In this document: positions 32,901-48,200 of the stretch, one piece after another
Numbering within the stretch: the stretch's first letter is position 1
Layout: each line of letters opens with the position of its first letter
Source: Pipra filicauda
Lineage: Eukaryota > Chordata > Aves > Passeriformes > Pipridae
DNA length: 64,000 bases
Assembly: GCF_003945595.2 (NCBI RefSeq)
Contig: NW_024104620.1
Location: 4,537,973 to 4,601,972, forward strand
Reading direction: 5' to 3'
Program-made: the position numbers and the translations under genes
The notes under the pieces: generated by a model
Told to the model about the DNA's origin: nothing
Databases searched by the model: none
The model's input: the letters and a program-made list of their open reading frames with translations, nothing else

Positions 32901-35900
32901 TTGCTTTTTGTCTATTTGTTTGTTTGGGGTTTTTTTTTACAGCTGCTTTTTGTAGCTCTTTTTTTTTTTTTTTTTCAGTTGCAGATCCTGATGCCCCAGT
33001 GTTTGAGATGCTTTATGAGAGAAATCCAATCCACAGCACTTTTGAGAGGCGCCTGGAAGTCAGTACCAGACCTCTAAATATTATTTACAATCCACAAGCC
33101 ATTAAGAAAGTAGCTGACTTCTTCTACAAGGGAAGGGTTCATACCTCAGGTTAACCTTTATTGTGTTTTTTGGTGGGATTGGGGTTTTGTTGGTGGTATC
33201 TTATCTTTTCTTGTCTTTGATTTTTACTTATTTGCATTCTTAGAAACACAAAGCACAAATCAAAGAATCCCCACTCTAAATTTAAATTAAGCTAATAAAG
33301 ACCAGAAAAAGGTTAAGGAAGTGTTTTTTTAGGGGGACTGTTTGTTTTGTGCTTAGATGCTTCCTTTTCTTTGTGCAGCAGCCTGGTGAGTACAGACAGT
33401 GCCTTTCACCTGCTGCGTTTGCCTGGCCTATATTTTACTGCAAAAACTCAAATCTTTTCTGTTTTCTCCTTCTTTTTTTTTTCCTGATTCAGTAACATGA
33501 ACAAAGTTATACCTAATGAGTTTTCCATCTCTTGTGCAGGTTTTGGTTATCAATCTGAGTTAGAGGCAAGAGTGGCTGAAGCTGCCAGAAGACAGTACAA
33601 CAAACTGAAAATGCAGACAAAAGCTGAAATCAGGCAAACTATTGATCGTTTGCTGGTTGGAGACTTCATTGTAAGTTTGTGTCCCAAGAATGTTTATGTA
33701 CCTTTCAGCCTTTTGGTTTAGGACTTGAAGCTCTAAGAGTGGGGCTTGTTGTTTGTTTGTGTGGTCTTTGTAAGCAGGTGGGGGGTTATACAGGTGGTGG
33801 TGTAATATTCCTTTGCTGTCAGGAAATCCATGTTTGTGGTGCAGGGGATGTTTCACCTGCTGAAAAATGTCTCTTTATTGGCTGTAAAGGGAGTCTGTGG
33901 TTTAACAAGGTACCAAACTTGAGTGTGGCTGGAGTTTGTGAAGGTCAGCTCATGGCTTTTTTGCTTATGTTTTCTTCTGGGCTATTAAGTCTTCCTTCTT
34001 AACTTGCAGGAAAACAGCAAAAGCTGGACCGTGTGCCTTGATATCTCTGCCCCTCAGGTGATCTTTCCTGATGATTTCAAATTTGTGGATCCAGTGTTAG
34101 TTGTTGTAGATCTGGGAAGAATATTACTCACCAATTCTCAAGGTATGATCTAGAATTATTGTAGCTTTCCACCTTCTTTCAGAAACTCAGAGCTTAAAAA
34201 CAAAAGGGTAAAAAAGGACAGGGAAGTTTTGAGGGGGGGATTCTTGATTTCTAAAGTAGAAAGAATCCTTTTCTTATGATAATAGAATGAAAGTCAATAT
34301 TAGTCAATAAAGTCAATTGAACAACTGATAGATTTAAACCACACACACACACACATATATATATATAAACCTAATAGAATCTGATAGTATATAATATATA
34401 AGGAGACAAGGACAGTGCAGGTATGATTTGTGTTTAAAAAAATACAGCTTAAGACTGGATGACCAGATAACAATAAGAAACTTTTGGAATCAAATACTTT
34501 TTTGAATACTTTTGTTTATTTGTTTGTTTACTATTATTTTTTTAATCCACAGAAGAATCTAAAAGAACTGCTGATAATTTTTCCTCAGAAGCCAATGAAC
34601 TGAGTGATGAGGAATATAAAACACCTCTTGCAACTCCTCCCAATACCCCTCCACCAGAATCCAACACCAATAGTGGCATCAAAATGCCTGAATTTACTGG
34701 AGTAGAAATAAGTGAAGAGCAGCTACAGGCACACTTAATGAGTAAAAAAATGTATGAGAGATACACACTGTCATTTATGGACCTTCAGATCATGGTGGGC
34801 CGAGTGAAAGACAACTGGAAGCACGTTCAGGACAGTGATGTGGGTCCAACCCACGTGGTAGAAAAATTCAACGTTCACCTGCAGCTGGAGCGCAGACTGA
34901 TCTACACCTCGGACCCCAAATACCCAGGGGCTGTCCTGTCTGGCAACCTGCCAGACTTGAAAATTCACATCAATGAAGACAAAATACTGGCTCTGAAGAA
35001 CTGCCTTACGCAGCTGAGCACGTCTGAAACCAAGTCTGCAGATGCCCTGCACTTGGGGAGAGACAAGATCTTTGCAGAGGTGGACCAGTTTGGCAGTTTG
35101 CACGACTCTGTGATGAATCTCACCCAGAGTGTTGTCATGCTGGAGCAGCACACCAGGGAGGTTCTTGTGGAGTCTCAGCTGCTTTTGGCCGAGTTCAAGG
35201 TGAACTGTATGCAGCTGGGTGTGGAGAGCAACGGGAGATACATCTCTGTGCTCAAGGTTTTTGGCACCAACGCCCATTTTGTGAAGAGGCCATATGATGC
35301 AGAGGTGTCCCTGACTGTCCATGGCCTCTTGCTGGTTGATACTATGCAAACATATGGAACAGATTTTGATCTCCTGATGGCTTCTCATAAGAATCTGAGC
35401 TTTGATGTCCCAACAGGGAGCCTTCGAGACAGCAGGGCTCAGTCCCCGGTTTCTGGACCACACGATGCACGTCCCATCGATGTCACTGGTTTGGCAGAGA
35501 GATGCACTGCAGCCTCAAACACTTCACCTGGGAACAACGGAAAGGATCAAGAGTCCCTGATAAAATTAGAGTATCAGTTTGTGAGTGCAGAGTGCCCATC
35601 CATGAATTTGGATAGCAGCCTGCAGGTGATCTCTCTACAGGTCAACAACCTGGATATCATCCTTAATCCAGAGACTATCGTTGAACTGATTGGGTTTCTC
35701 CAGAAATCTTTCCCAAAGGACAAAGAAGATTCTAGTCCTCAGCCTTTAATCACTGACTTGGAAAGAGATTGGAGGGAACAGGAAACATTCCAGTCTACTT
35801 ATGCCCAGAACACAGAGGTAGCAGTTGATATTCACTGGTTGAATATACTCCTCCTCAGGACAGTTGGCATGACAAATGGAGAAAAATATGGCAGAAAAAT

Positions 35901-38900
35901 TGCCACAGCCAGTATTGGTGGCACCAAAGTGAATGTCTCCATGTGCAGTAAACTGGATGTGAATGGCTCTCTTGGATGCCTTCACCTTATGGATCTGACA
36001 CAGGACAATGTAAAGAACCAGTACGTGGTGAGCATAGGGAACACAGTGAGGTATGAAAATCTCATGGGTGATGTAGATTACTTTGAATCTTTGTTCTTCA
36101 GGCTCGATGATGGGAATAGCCTTCCAGATGCTTTAAGTTTCACTTTCACAGAAAAGTCAAAAGAGGAGTGTTCTCTCAACCTCAAAATGGCCTCCTTACA
36201 CTACAACCACTCAGCCAAATTCCTGAAGGAGCTGACTTTGTCCATGGATGAGCTGGAGGAGAACTTCCGCAGCATGTTGAAAAGTGCAGCCTCCAAAGTC
36301 ACCACAGTCCTGGCAACTAAAACTGCTGAATACAGCGAGATGGTTTCTTTGTTTGATACCACCCCACGATCAAGAGATGTTGCCAGCACAGAAGATAATG
36401 AAGGGGATGCATTTGGACCACAGCCCCTCAAAACTGATACTATCAAGCTCATATTGAATATAAACATTGAATCCCCAATTGTCTCCATACCTCGAAAGCC
36501 TGGTAGCTCTGAACTGCTTGTAGGTCATCTGGGACAGATATCAATCCAGAATTTTGTACCAGGAGAAGATGAATCTACGAGTGATAGGCTGCAAGTTGAA
36601 ATTAAAGATATTAAAATGTATTCTTTAAATAGCAGTCAGTTTACGAGCAAGAAGGAACCTGCAAGTGAGACACCTCATGGGCCACATTCTTCCTCAGGTC
36701 CTGCCAGTGTTAACAGCCAGGAAGAATCCCATTTTACTCGTCATGACTTCTTTGAATCATTACATAAAGGCCATGGTATGTTAATCAGAGGAGTCTTAAT
36801 GACTTTAGTATAAGCAGTAGATGGTGCTAAATATGTGTATTGTCCATAGGTCTGACTGTGTTTTGAGCAAGTTCAATAGCTACTACATGATCTCTTCTGT
36901 ACAGTCTTTATAGGGTAATCACTTTTTCTAATGTTGTTTTAATTTCACTTTCTCTTAAAGCTTTCCACATTCTGAATAACACCACCATCCAGTTTAAATT
37001 GGAAAAGATCCCACTAGACAGAGATTTGGAGTTAACTTTTCCTCTGAGTAATGAAGACTTTGGAGTATCAAGTGTTATGAGGATTGAAGGGAAATTTGTG
37101 AACCCTCTTCAGGTACAGAAATGTAGTAATTTCCACTATCAATATAAAAGTATTTCCCTGCATGGAAGATAAGTATTTTTCAGGCCAGTATCTTCAGATT
37201 TAACATACTGGTAGTTTAGAAATCATATCCTTATACACATAGTTTGAAGAGACAGTCTTAAGTCATAATAACAATGATGAACATTTAACCTCATTTGGGG
37301 GCATTTTAGACATCTTTATGAATTAGTCTAACTTTTGCTTACCTTGAACACAGAAGCAAAAGTAACTGTGTCACTGTCCAAATAAATGTATTTGCAGTTC
37401 TAGTAGAAACTAAGAATTAAAATGCCATTATCTTGAAAAAAATCTGTGCAGGAGCAGAGGTTTTAAATAAAGGAAACTGAAACTTCTAAAGCTAAGGAGA
37501 CAAGCAATGATGGCTAAGTAGAAAGTTTGTTCCATATATTACTGTATAATCTCCGCATGGCAAATTAAGTTTGGATGGTAATTATTTTTAACTAACTCTG
37601 TGTGGATGGTTTTTGCCCCAGGAATACAAGGGATCCTCTTGTGGGATCCTCTCCTGTATGTTTCCAGTTGGTGTCATCTGGCAGAGCTAATACAGAAGAA
37701 TTGTTTTGCTTCAACTTTGCATTGTACCTTGTTCTGGATTACGTTTTACTTGTGGTTTGAAACTGCACAGTCTTTCCAGTTGTGAGTTTTAAAACGTATG
37801 TACTGATTTTATTAATATGGAGAGCTGTCACGTGATGGTTGTTTCTTTTCTCTGCGTTGTAGGTGGTGTTAGCAAAACACGTGTATGAACAAGTCCTTCA
37901 GACTCTGGATAATTTAATTTACAGTGAAGACTTGAACAAATTTTCAACCACTTCTGTGTCTCCAACTGGTCTTAGTTCTCCTTCAGCATCAGTTCATAGT
38001 ACAGGCACAGAATTCTCGAGTGAGCGGAAGGAAAATGGCTTATTCAGCCACTCCGGTTTTAATTCTGTTCCAAACAAGCCCTTAGCTGTCAGGGAAACAA
38101 AGTCTTTTACTCAGATTCAAGCAAACTTTCATATCTCAGAGCTCCAGGTTCAGCTAAGTGGTGATCTCACACTTGGGGCACAAGGTCTTGTCAGCCTTAA
38201 GTTTCAGGATTTTGATGTTGAGTTTGCCAAAGATCACCCGCAGACCTTGTCCATCCAGATTGCCTTGCGCTCCCTGCTGATGGAGGATCTCCTGGAGAAG
38301 AAACCAGACTCTAAGTATAAGAACCTCATGGTGTCCCGGGGAGCACCCAAGCCCTCCAGTTTAGCACATAAGGAGTATCTTTCCCAGTCCTGTCCCTCAG
38401 TATCCAATGCAGAATATCCAGATATGCCACGTTCCCTCCCTTCCCACATGGAAGAAGCACCAAATGTCTTTCAGCTTTACCAAAGACCAGTTTGTGCCTC
38501 CCGTAAGAAGCCAAAAGAAGTTGCTGATTCTGAGTATCCTCTGACTCCACCTCCTTCTCCAACAGCAGACAGATCCAAGTTGCCCTGTGGAAAAAGTAAC
38601 TTTGATGATTCCTTAGTTCATATCAATATATTTCTAGTGGATAGGAAACATCCCGAATTTTCCTCTCGCTATCACAAAATTAACCGTAGTGTAGATGTTG
38701 ATTTTAATTGCCTAGATGTCTTAATAACTTTGCAAACTTGGGTAGTGATACTGGATTTCTTTGGGATTGGATCCACTGCTGATAACCATGCTATGAAGCC
38801 GCAGCCTGAAGATACTCAGCAGACAATCAAATCAGAAATAAATTCCTTGTCAGCTTCTCAAGCCCAAGAGCCTGTAAACACTAAACTGGATCTGAAGGTA

Positions 38901-39227
38901 TACTTGAGATGCAAAACAGTAATTGGATTGTCTGTCATAAAACCTCTGGTTTATAGAAACTTAAGGTGACATTTACATCAAATGTTTTATATTCCAGTGG
39001 GGAATGTGCATAAATTCAGAAACAGGTTCAAAGTGTGTGTAGATGTAGCTTAAAAAAAATAGGAGTTACAGAAAAGCAAAACATTTGCAAAATGATTGGC
39101 TCCCTTGCTCTGTGACCCTCCTGTCTCGAATGGTAAAGTTGCTTCAGTATTAAAGACCTGACATGCTGAAGTTGGTACTGTGCTGTTCTAGGTACTATGG
39201 AGTTATTTATACAAAAAAAGTATATAC

Positions 39228-39267
<40 letters not shown>

Positions 39268-42200
39268 CTCCATAGATGTCTATACATCTAGATGTATAAA
39301 CATTTTTTTTTAAAAGACTATGATATACATACATATATATATATTTAGTCTTTGCCCAAAGGTCTAACTTAGATGGGAGAAGCCTTCAAAGATAAAAGGA
39401 TGCAGATGACAGTGCTGGGATTTGTTGTTGGCCTGGTCACTCTGTATTGCTTGGGAGACCTGTTAATGTGCAAACAAGGGAGTAAAAATGTTGCTTTCCT
39501 GCTGTGTCTCCCAATCAGATAATTGTTGTTTGCCATTCATGTGTTACAGTGCAATTGTCTGGAAAAATAAACTAAACAAGATGTTCCAGCTCTCGAGTCA
39601 TGTTGTTTAATACCAATTTGTTGCTTTTTTGTTTGGCCAGGTCCATTCTTTGTCCTTAGTCCTGAATAAGACAACCAGTGAACTTGCTAAAGCCAGCGTG
39701 GCAAAACTTGCAGCTCACTTGGAAGTGATTGGTGAGTGGATGGAAGGGCTGAGGTTGTTTGCAGATTAAAACACAAAGAGGTTTGCACTGGAGTTGTGAT
39801 TTGAAATGTTTTAATTTGGGTGCTCACTGGGTATTTGTGTGTTTTTCCTGGACAAGATGCACATTCCCTTCCCACTGCTTCTTCCTCTGCTTTTTCAGGC
39901 TTGATCTGAAATCCTGGCAGCCCTCCCAGTTGTCAAACCCTTGATCATTTTAGCTGAGTGTGGCTGGGTTTTTAATACTTCACTTTCACAGAGCAGAACA
40001 ATAGTGTTTATTACTGTTTGAGAGGAAAAAAAGCAGTTGTATCTAAGTTTTCCCAGATCAAAGTGGTGTAATCACATGATGTATGTAAAGCATAGAGTTA
40101 TGTCTGGGTTAATCTAATCTTTGTAGCAGAAAGATGTGATTTTCTTTGAACATGAGGTTTAATGTTTAATTGAATGTGATTGATTTAATTACTTGTAACG
40201 AGGTTATCCCACTAATAGAAACTTCTGGGGTTTAGTAACTTATCTGTGTTTGAGAATCCTGATTGTCTATCCCTTGTTTTGCAGAGGGAGATTTAGCCTT
40301 GCAGGGAAGTATTGGAAGTCTGTCCTTAAGTGATCTTACAGCTCATGGAGAATTTTACAGAGAACGTTTCACTACCAGTGGTGAAGAAGCTCTCATTTTC
40401 CAAGTCTTTAAGTATGAATTTAAACTTCTTGTTACTCAGTATTAGCTCCCAACACTCCCAAAACCCAAACAAACCCAAAATACCCAAACTCTCAGGGCTG
40501 CATGATTCTGCTTTGGCCTTTCGTGACCTAAATGAGACTTTGAACATTTTCAGTCATAAACTTACGATTTTTAACTTTTCTTTGTCTGCAATGTATGTGG
40601 TTTATCAAGAAAAGTAGCTTTTTAATTCCCTCTAAAGCTGTTCTTGAAACTACATTGATAGTTCCTAGATAAAACAGTAGTTGATTTTTAAAAGATGGAA
40701 AAGATTTTCAAGTGATGAAATAGATTTTGCATTGCTTCTTAATTTAGGAATTAGGGGTTTGCTTTTGTCATAGTGTACATTTGAATTTCTTCTGCTTTGT
40801 TTAAAGCCAGAGTTCTTATCCTGTGCTGTTTCATGGTTTGCCACCCCCTCCTCCACCCACTAGAATTAATCAGAGTAGAAATTATTCAAGTAGTGTTATG
40901 GAATTAATTTCAAATATATCAGCACACTGATTCAGAGTTGAATGTACACATTATCATGCAGTGGAGCACTTACCTTAAGATATAAAATCACCAAAGGTCT
41001 ATCTGGTGTGTAGAGCTAAAAGGTACATTCCAAATGTAGAATTTTCTTGTTTGCTTAATTAAAACTCCTACATATACATAATTTAGAAATAATTAATACA
41101 AGCCCAATTCTTCATGTCTGTAACTGAAATAGTTTTAATTACATGCCGTGAACATCAGTTAAATCCTCTATATTATTATTATTTTGAGTGCAAAAAAATG
41201 AATAAGCGGTTTATAAAAGGTAGCTGAGATTGCTAAATGTTGCTTTTAACCTTTCTTCCAGGTATGGGAGGCCAGACCCTTTGCTGCAGAGGGAGTGTGA
41301 CATCCGTGTCACCCTGAGGATGGCCTCAGTGCAGTATGTGCACACCCAGCGCTTCCAGGCTGAGGTGGTGTCCTTCATCCAGCATTTCACTCAACTTCAG
41401 GACGTCTTGGGGAGGCAAAGAGCAGCCATTGAAGGACAAACAGTATGTCTGGGGTTTTTTCTGTTCTTTCCCAGCTTGTCTTTTGCAGTTGAAATGCAAT
41501 ATGTAATTTAAGTTAATGCATCAACTCATTTTAATTGAAATGGTGAGAGGCTTCGGAGTTCTGGTGTTGCTGCAGATTTCTCATCTTGTAGTCAAAACAC
41601 CTTATTTAGGGCCATCCTGCAGCTCTTTGAAAGTGTAGAATACCAAATGTACACATTACTTAAAACACTTGGATCCTGCAGGATGCACTGGACAAAAAGT
41701 CAAGGTGTTATCTTACCTTTTTCTCCAATGTAATAATACCTGAATAAGGAGAACCAAGGGAGAAGTTCTGTTCCACTCAGGTCTCTGGTTTAGTTTGCTG
41801 GTAGACTGAGAAAATCAGATGCTGAACTCAAGCATGATAAAACCTATCAATAATCATGACAGTCATGGACTATTTTATGACAAAACCTAATGTGGGAGTG
41901 ACTTATGTAGTTAGTAGTGATAGTCATGTTTAAAAGTTGCTTCTCATAATTGGAGGAAAGACAGTGAATGCTTGGACCTATTAAAATGCTTCGTTGTACA
42001 TCACTTGGAGAGTCTGAATCTGATTTTGAAACATCTGTTCTAAAGGATGGGGTTTTTTTCCTTTTGTAAATAATTTTTCTTGAGTAAGGTTTTTAACAGT
42101 GAGCTGAGTGGTGTCTGGTTTGCCCCTTAGCTCAGTGGTGACAGTGTGTGTCACTCCTGATGCTGCACCTGCTGCACAGGTATTTCCTCTTGGCATCAGA

Positions 42201-45200
42201 ATCCTTTTTTAATGACCCTTTATTCTCTGCCTGAAACAAGAGGTTGAGGTGTTCTTTTTTTGTATAAAATTTTACCACATCTTAATTCTGTAAATCAAAG
42301 AGTAGTGTTCCTGAGTTCAGTACTAATCAGTGTGAAATAATCACCCACTTCCTGGAATTTTCGTAATTATTTTTTTAAATGCATTTTTGCTTTTCCCAGG
42401 TAAGAGACAAAGCCCAGAGAGCTTCCCGAGTTCTCCTTGATATTGAGGCTGGTGCTCCTGTTCTGCTTATCCCTGAAAGCTCCAAGTCCAACAGTCTCAT
42501 TGTAGCTAATCTGGGAAAGCTGAAAGTCAAGAACAGATTCCTGTTTGCGGGAATGCCAGGCACCTTCTCCTTAAAGAACAAGGTAAGAACATGACTTCAT
42601 TTAACAACTGGGGGGTTTCCTAGTTCTTGTGCATTTTATTTCTGCATTCTGGTAAATGATTCTTATGTTTTACTTTATATGTAGACTTTTTACTACTAAT
42701 AATGCCAGTCTGTGCCAGTGTGCTGGGTAATCTTATGGATCTGTGCCTGCACCCGGGGTTGTTGTCTGAGGCATTCAGGACAGAGGGACTGAACTGAGTC
42801 TGTTCTGAGAGAACAGAGGGAATAAAGGAGTGAACCCACTCCAGCTGGTCTTGTTGGGAAGTAGGACCCAGCTGGGTGCACACCTGAACCTGGGAGCACA
42901 ACGGGCTTCCAGCTGACTCTGCTGGGTAGCAAAAATTTCCACCGTGTGAGTCACAGAAAACAAGGATCTGTGTAGGTTCAGACTTGGGGCAATACACTGA
43001 AGAGCAGAATTGGGTTCAATTTATGGTTTTGTGCTCTCAGTGTGTGTAGTTGCTTTGATCAGTGAAACCTAGTGAAAGGTTTCCCTTGCACCCCTGGCAA
43101 GGCACAGGACAGGAGGAGCTGGTGTTGCTCTTGAGAGATGCAGCCCCAAAATTTGGGGTAAGGAAAATCCATCTTGGATGGCTTTCTGTATCTAACCTAA
43201 GCAACAAAATAGGTGGTTGTCTGGGAACCCCTAATTCCATTTTGAAGGGTGGTAGGAATGAGATGGATTAAATTGCTGCAGCAGTTTATGGTGTGTCTGT
43301 TGCCTCCATCTGATTTATATCCACCAGTGTCTTTGCTGTAAGGAAACACTGGACTGCAATATTGAGTTGTTTTCTGTTCTGTACTGATATATTTAAGGGC
43401 TTGTAAGTGGTAGATTCCTAAATTTATATAAGAAATTAAAACAAAGGATGTGTGCACAGTAGTTTTATTTCAACCTAAAAATACTGTGTTGTGTAGCACT
43501 GTAGAAATTTAGGTGTTTGAAATGGGATTAGGTGTGGTTTGGCTTTTTTTTTTGGTGGTTTTGTTTTCATTTTTTTCTCTGTTCTATGTTTATTTTTGAG
43601 GATCGGATTTTGCAAGGCAATGCATACAAGGATCCTGTTTTATTTGAGGTATTTCACATCTTTGTGGCAGTGTTCAGGTGCTCCTCATTCATCTTTAAAA
43701 AAGGAAATATTCTTGTGGAATTTAGCACTTTAAAAAGTTCCTTCATTCATTAAAAATTATGTTTTTGTTCTAAAGATTTTGCTAAATTCTATAAGAATTG
43801 GATTTAAATTTGTTGTGGTGTGCTCTTTCTGCATGTCTGAGGAGCTGTTAATTTGGATTTAATTGCATAAATTCATAGATTTATTGATGATGTGATGACT
43901 TTTCTTTGCATGTACTTATGAAATGTTAATTTTTTCAAATTTTTTTTCTTAAAATCCTTATCATGATGACAATGAATTTTTGCAATTTTTTCTAATATTT
44001 AAAAACCACATAAGGGAAGAAAATGGTCACTCCATCATGGAAAACTATGAAATTGGTCAAGCAGGATTTTTGGGAGAAGAAATTCCTAATGTTGATGTGA
44101 CTTTTCCTAGCGAACTTACCCTTTGCAGGTTTTTGATGCAAGGCAACTCATAAGATTTCCATGGCATATGTTATTTTCATCACCTGAAAAACAGCTTTAA
44201 ATATTTAACCATCTTTATTCTGCAGAAATGTTTAGTATCTTGACAGTCTTACCTCTCCATTTTGTATTAATTCCATTTACATGACAGCTTTTTTGTTTTG
44301 TGCAAAACCCTGTAATTTTGAATTAGTTTCTCATTGAAAAGATTTCACAGCTTTTTGGGAAATGTTGGTGAAATGAACTTTTTAAGAAAGAAAATGTTTT
44401 CATCTGCTGATAAGATTGTAGGATAAAAGTTTGGCCATCAGTAAAAGATACTGGCATTCAAATAAAATATGTAGTTTTTGACAGGAATTTGTTGCAGCTT
44501 GAGCCTTGGTGCACTGGTTCCTTAGAATTTAAATTAAATATCTATTCTTAATTATAAAATTCTTTTCTTTAGCAGGATTCAGTTCAATTTTCATCTCCTT
44601 TGGGAACCCCAAAACACAGCATGAAGAAAACAAGTGCTGATGAGTCCAAAGTACCGATGGAAGGGCTGGTCATGAAAAAATCCTCAGGAACAAACGTTTC
44701 CAGGCTGAAGAATGAGCCTGCACTGAACACTTCAAATAAACAACAAGGGCACCAACCCAAGCTGCCTGTTGTACCCAACCCTGACAGCCCAGGTATGTGA
44801 GGAACAGGAGAAACCCCCCAGAGCTCTTCTTTTTTCTGGTGAAATAGGACAGGGACATTTTGCTTCGATCTCATGTGACACTGAAAAAAAAAAAGGCTCT
44901 GGGTCTGAAGACTGTGGATTTGAAAAGAAATGACTTCTTAGATGTCAGGCTGATTTTTACAGCTGAAAGGATTAGGGAGTTGTAGTTCAGCTCCTGGAAG
45001 AACATTCCTGCAGTTTGGGTAGTTTGAGTTGCACATTGCAGACACAGAAATGTAGTTGGACTCTCAACTGAGAGTTTACATTTACCTGTGAATGAGCTCA
45101 GTGTCTGGTAGTTACAGATACTGATGAGTGTGAATAAAAAAAATTTAAAAATTGGAATAAAATCAAGACAAAATCATATTTCTTTTTAAAAGTTAAATTT

Positions 45201-48200
45201 TTCCTTAAAGTGAACGAGTTGGTATCTGGTAGTTACAGATAGTGATGATTGTGAATAAAACCCAAAAAATTTGGAATAAAATCAAGAGTAAATTAAATTT
45301 CTCGTTAAAAGTAAGGTGCATTAGTTTTGTGCAGATTCTGTTTTTTTCTTTCTGAACGTGTTATCTCCTCCCTGCAGAGGATCACATCTGCCTCTTAGAC
45401 TGCATTGTGGTTGATCTGCAGGACATGGACATCTTTGCTGCACAGAGATACCAGAGAGAGTATTCCAAGGCTGTGGAAGATACCAGTGCAGACTTGAGCT
45501 TTCCATCCTACTTGGTGAGGCAGACAGGGGGGAGCCTGCTGACAGAACCCTTCAGACTGAAGTTACAAGTGGAGAGAAACTTGGACAAGTGAGTTTGAAC
45601 AGGATCCCTTTGTGCTGTCAGCCTGAAGCTGTGTTTCACGTGCCTTTTACTGTACCCTGAAAGCCTTGCCTGCTGTGTAAGAGCTCCTGGGAAGGCTGAG
45701 GTTTCCCCCTTTGTTGCAGGGAGCTGAGCCATGCAGTTGCAGACATATCAATACATGGCAACCTGTCATCAGTGCACTGCTCCCTGGATCTGAACAAGTA
45801 CAAACTGATCCGTGGGCTGCTGGAGAACAACCTGGGGGAGCCCATCGAGGAGTTCATGCGCCCTTACGACCTGCAGGATCCCAGGATTCATGTAAGAGGA
45901 GCTGTGTGCAGCTGGAATTCTGTCTTGGAGTGTCTCTGGGGGTTTTGCTGATGGCAGCAACATTTTAAGAACAGAGCTATAGACCAGTAGTGTGAAAATG
46001 GATTAACAGACATTTTCAACTCCAAGGCCACACTGCTGTGAAATGTAACATTTCCCCAGGAATGGCTGCTGACACTCCCTGAAGGAGAGGGACCCCACAG
46101 CTGTTTGCATTGGCCTGGGATAAGGTTTAATTCAGAAATGAAAGTTAAACAGATGCTCTGAAAAAGAATGTTGGTGTTTTCCACTTTCAGACAGTTTTGA
46201 GTGGAGAAGTGTACACTTCCATGTCGTTCCTCATTGACATGGTCAACGTGAGCCTGGAACTGATGGATCCAAAGGGAAGAGATGGACACAGCTCTTTAGC
46301 CAGGTATGAATGTCCTTTTGTTACTCAATTCCTTATCCTAAATACTATGCTCATCTGAAAGATATAGGACAAGAATTAAAGTAATATGTGGAATTACAGT
46401 TTAATAATGCAGTGAAATAGAATTTCTTAATTAGAGTTCAAATGAGAGTTTGAGCTGCTCTGAAAGATGGAAGGGAATGACACTGTACAAAAGATACCAT
46501 CTGTGTCCTTCCAGTTGATCTTGAAACAACAGTTCAGTAATCAGTTAACTTCCTCAAGATGAATAGTATTTTAATTAAGGAAATGATGTGAGGGAAGTTT
46601 AAAAAAAACAGATTTCTGCTCTATGTTGGCTTGATTTGTTTGGGTTTTTTTTTTAATCCAGAAGGTTCTGTATAATTGGAAAATATAATTACATACAGTA
46701 TAGATCTACTTTCTATCACTGTGACATGAGATGTGATTATAGTTGTTTTAGAAAATACCTAAATGGAAGATACCATCAGTATCCCATACTTTTAAAATCA
46801 GTGCCTTCAAGGAATAAATATACCCTAAGTCTCTTCAATGCATTGTTTCGCTTTTTATTCTCCCAGGTTTGATTTTAAGAAATCCAAGTTGCTTTTTGAA
46901 AGCTCTTCCAATGGAACAAAGTCTGTCAATCTGGTTTCCCATTCCATGATGGCCTTTGACACCCGTTATGCTGCACAGAAATACGCTGCAGGGCCCCCAA
47001 ATGTCTTCAACTGCATCTTCCAGTCCTCCAAGAACACCAGCAGCCCAGGAGCCATCCAGATTGAACTGCACTTCAGGTTGGGAATTCTGGGATTTGCTTG
47101 TTTTTAATAATGACATAACCAGCATTGTCCTGTTGTAATACCCCTATTATTAATGTAGATAAACTTGCTGGCATTGTTTTTAAATCTGATCATATTTTTG
47201 GGGTGGTCAGTGGTACTTGATAGATTGAAATCTGCGGTTATTAATTAACTGAAAGTTGGATTTTTTTTCTCCCTTTTTGCAATAAAATTTAGGTTTGAAT
47301 GTCTAGTGAATCAGATGAAGTTCTGACCTATCAAAATCAGTAGTGCTTAAAGCTCGATAAGTCTGGCTTATCACTTGTATGTTTGCATAAAATCAGACTG
47401 TAGAATTTGTAATATAAGTTGTAAAAAAGCTGTTTCCCAGCAGGTGTCACACGAGCCTTTCTGAGACCATCAAATACAGACTGAAACAGCACCTCTTTCA
47501 AAAACAACCTCTATATTCTCTTCTGTGTTCTGTCCTATCCTGTTTGCTTTTCCTAGTCTATTTTGATCTAATTTAATATCGAAAATGGGAATATGAAGTA
47601 TAATGACAGTATTTACCAGTATCAGCATGGTGTTTGGTAGGGAGATGTTAACTTTAAAAGGAGGGTGAACTAGAGATGTTGCTTTCACTTTTGTTCAGAT
47701 TTACTGACCAAACACAGGCTTTTCACTCTTCTATAAGTGTGACACCTTCTGAAGCAGTTGCAGGAGCAATGTAGAAAAAAACCTGTGGACTATTTTAATC
47801 CAACAGAAAACCTTGAAGCCTTTTGTTCATAAAAACCAATCAAAGAAACTTCAGACAATTGAGAGAAATTTGTTTTGAAGGTTTGGATGCTACATGATGG
47901 TTATAAGTACTTAATAAGTGTGTTCAGAAAGACATTGACATTTTGATTGGAATAAAACTAAGGTGGGATTTACTTTAAAAAAACCTAAACCCCCACCAGC
48001 TGGTTTTCACAGGACTGTTGAGTCAGTAGCTGCCTAGATTAGGCACAGTTAGTGAGTTTGCACAGTACAGCCTAATCTGGTTTATGAGTGATGGCTTCAA
48101 GAATCTTCTTCCCAACTGTTATGCTTTTCCATTTCAGCCACAGCAGCATGTGTTCTGCTTTTAGTGGTGAGAGCATCCTTGGCACTGGATGGAGGTGCTG

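Noticed and set aside
34771..35463. 230-codon minus-strand frame
   Set aside because: Antisense shadow of the strongly coding VPS13D exon 19.
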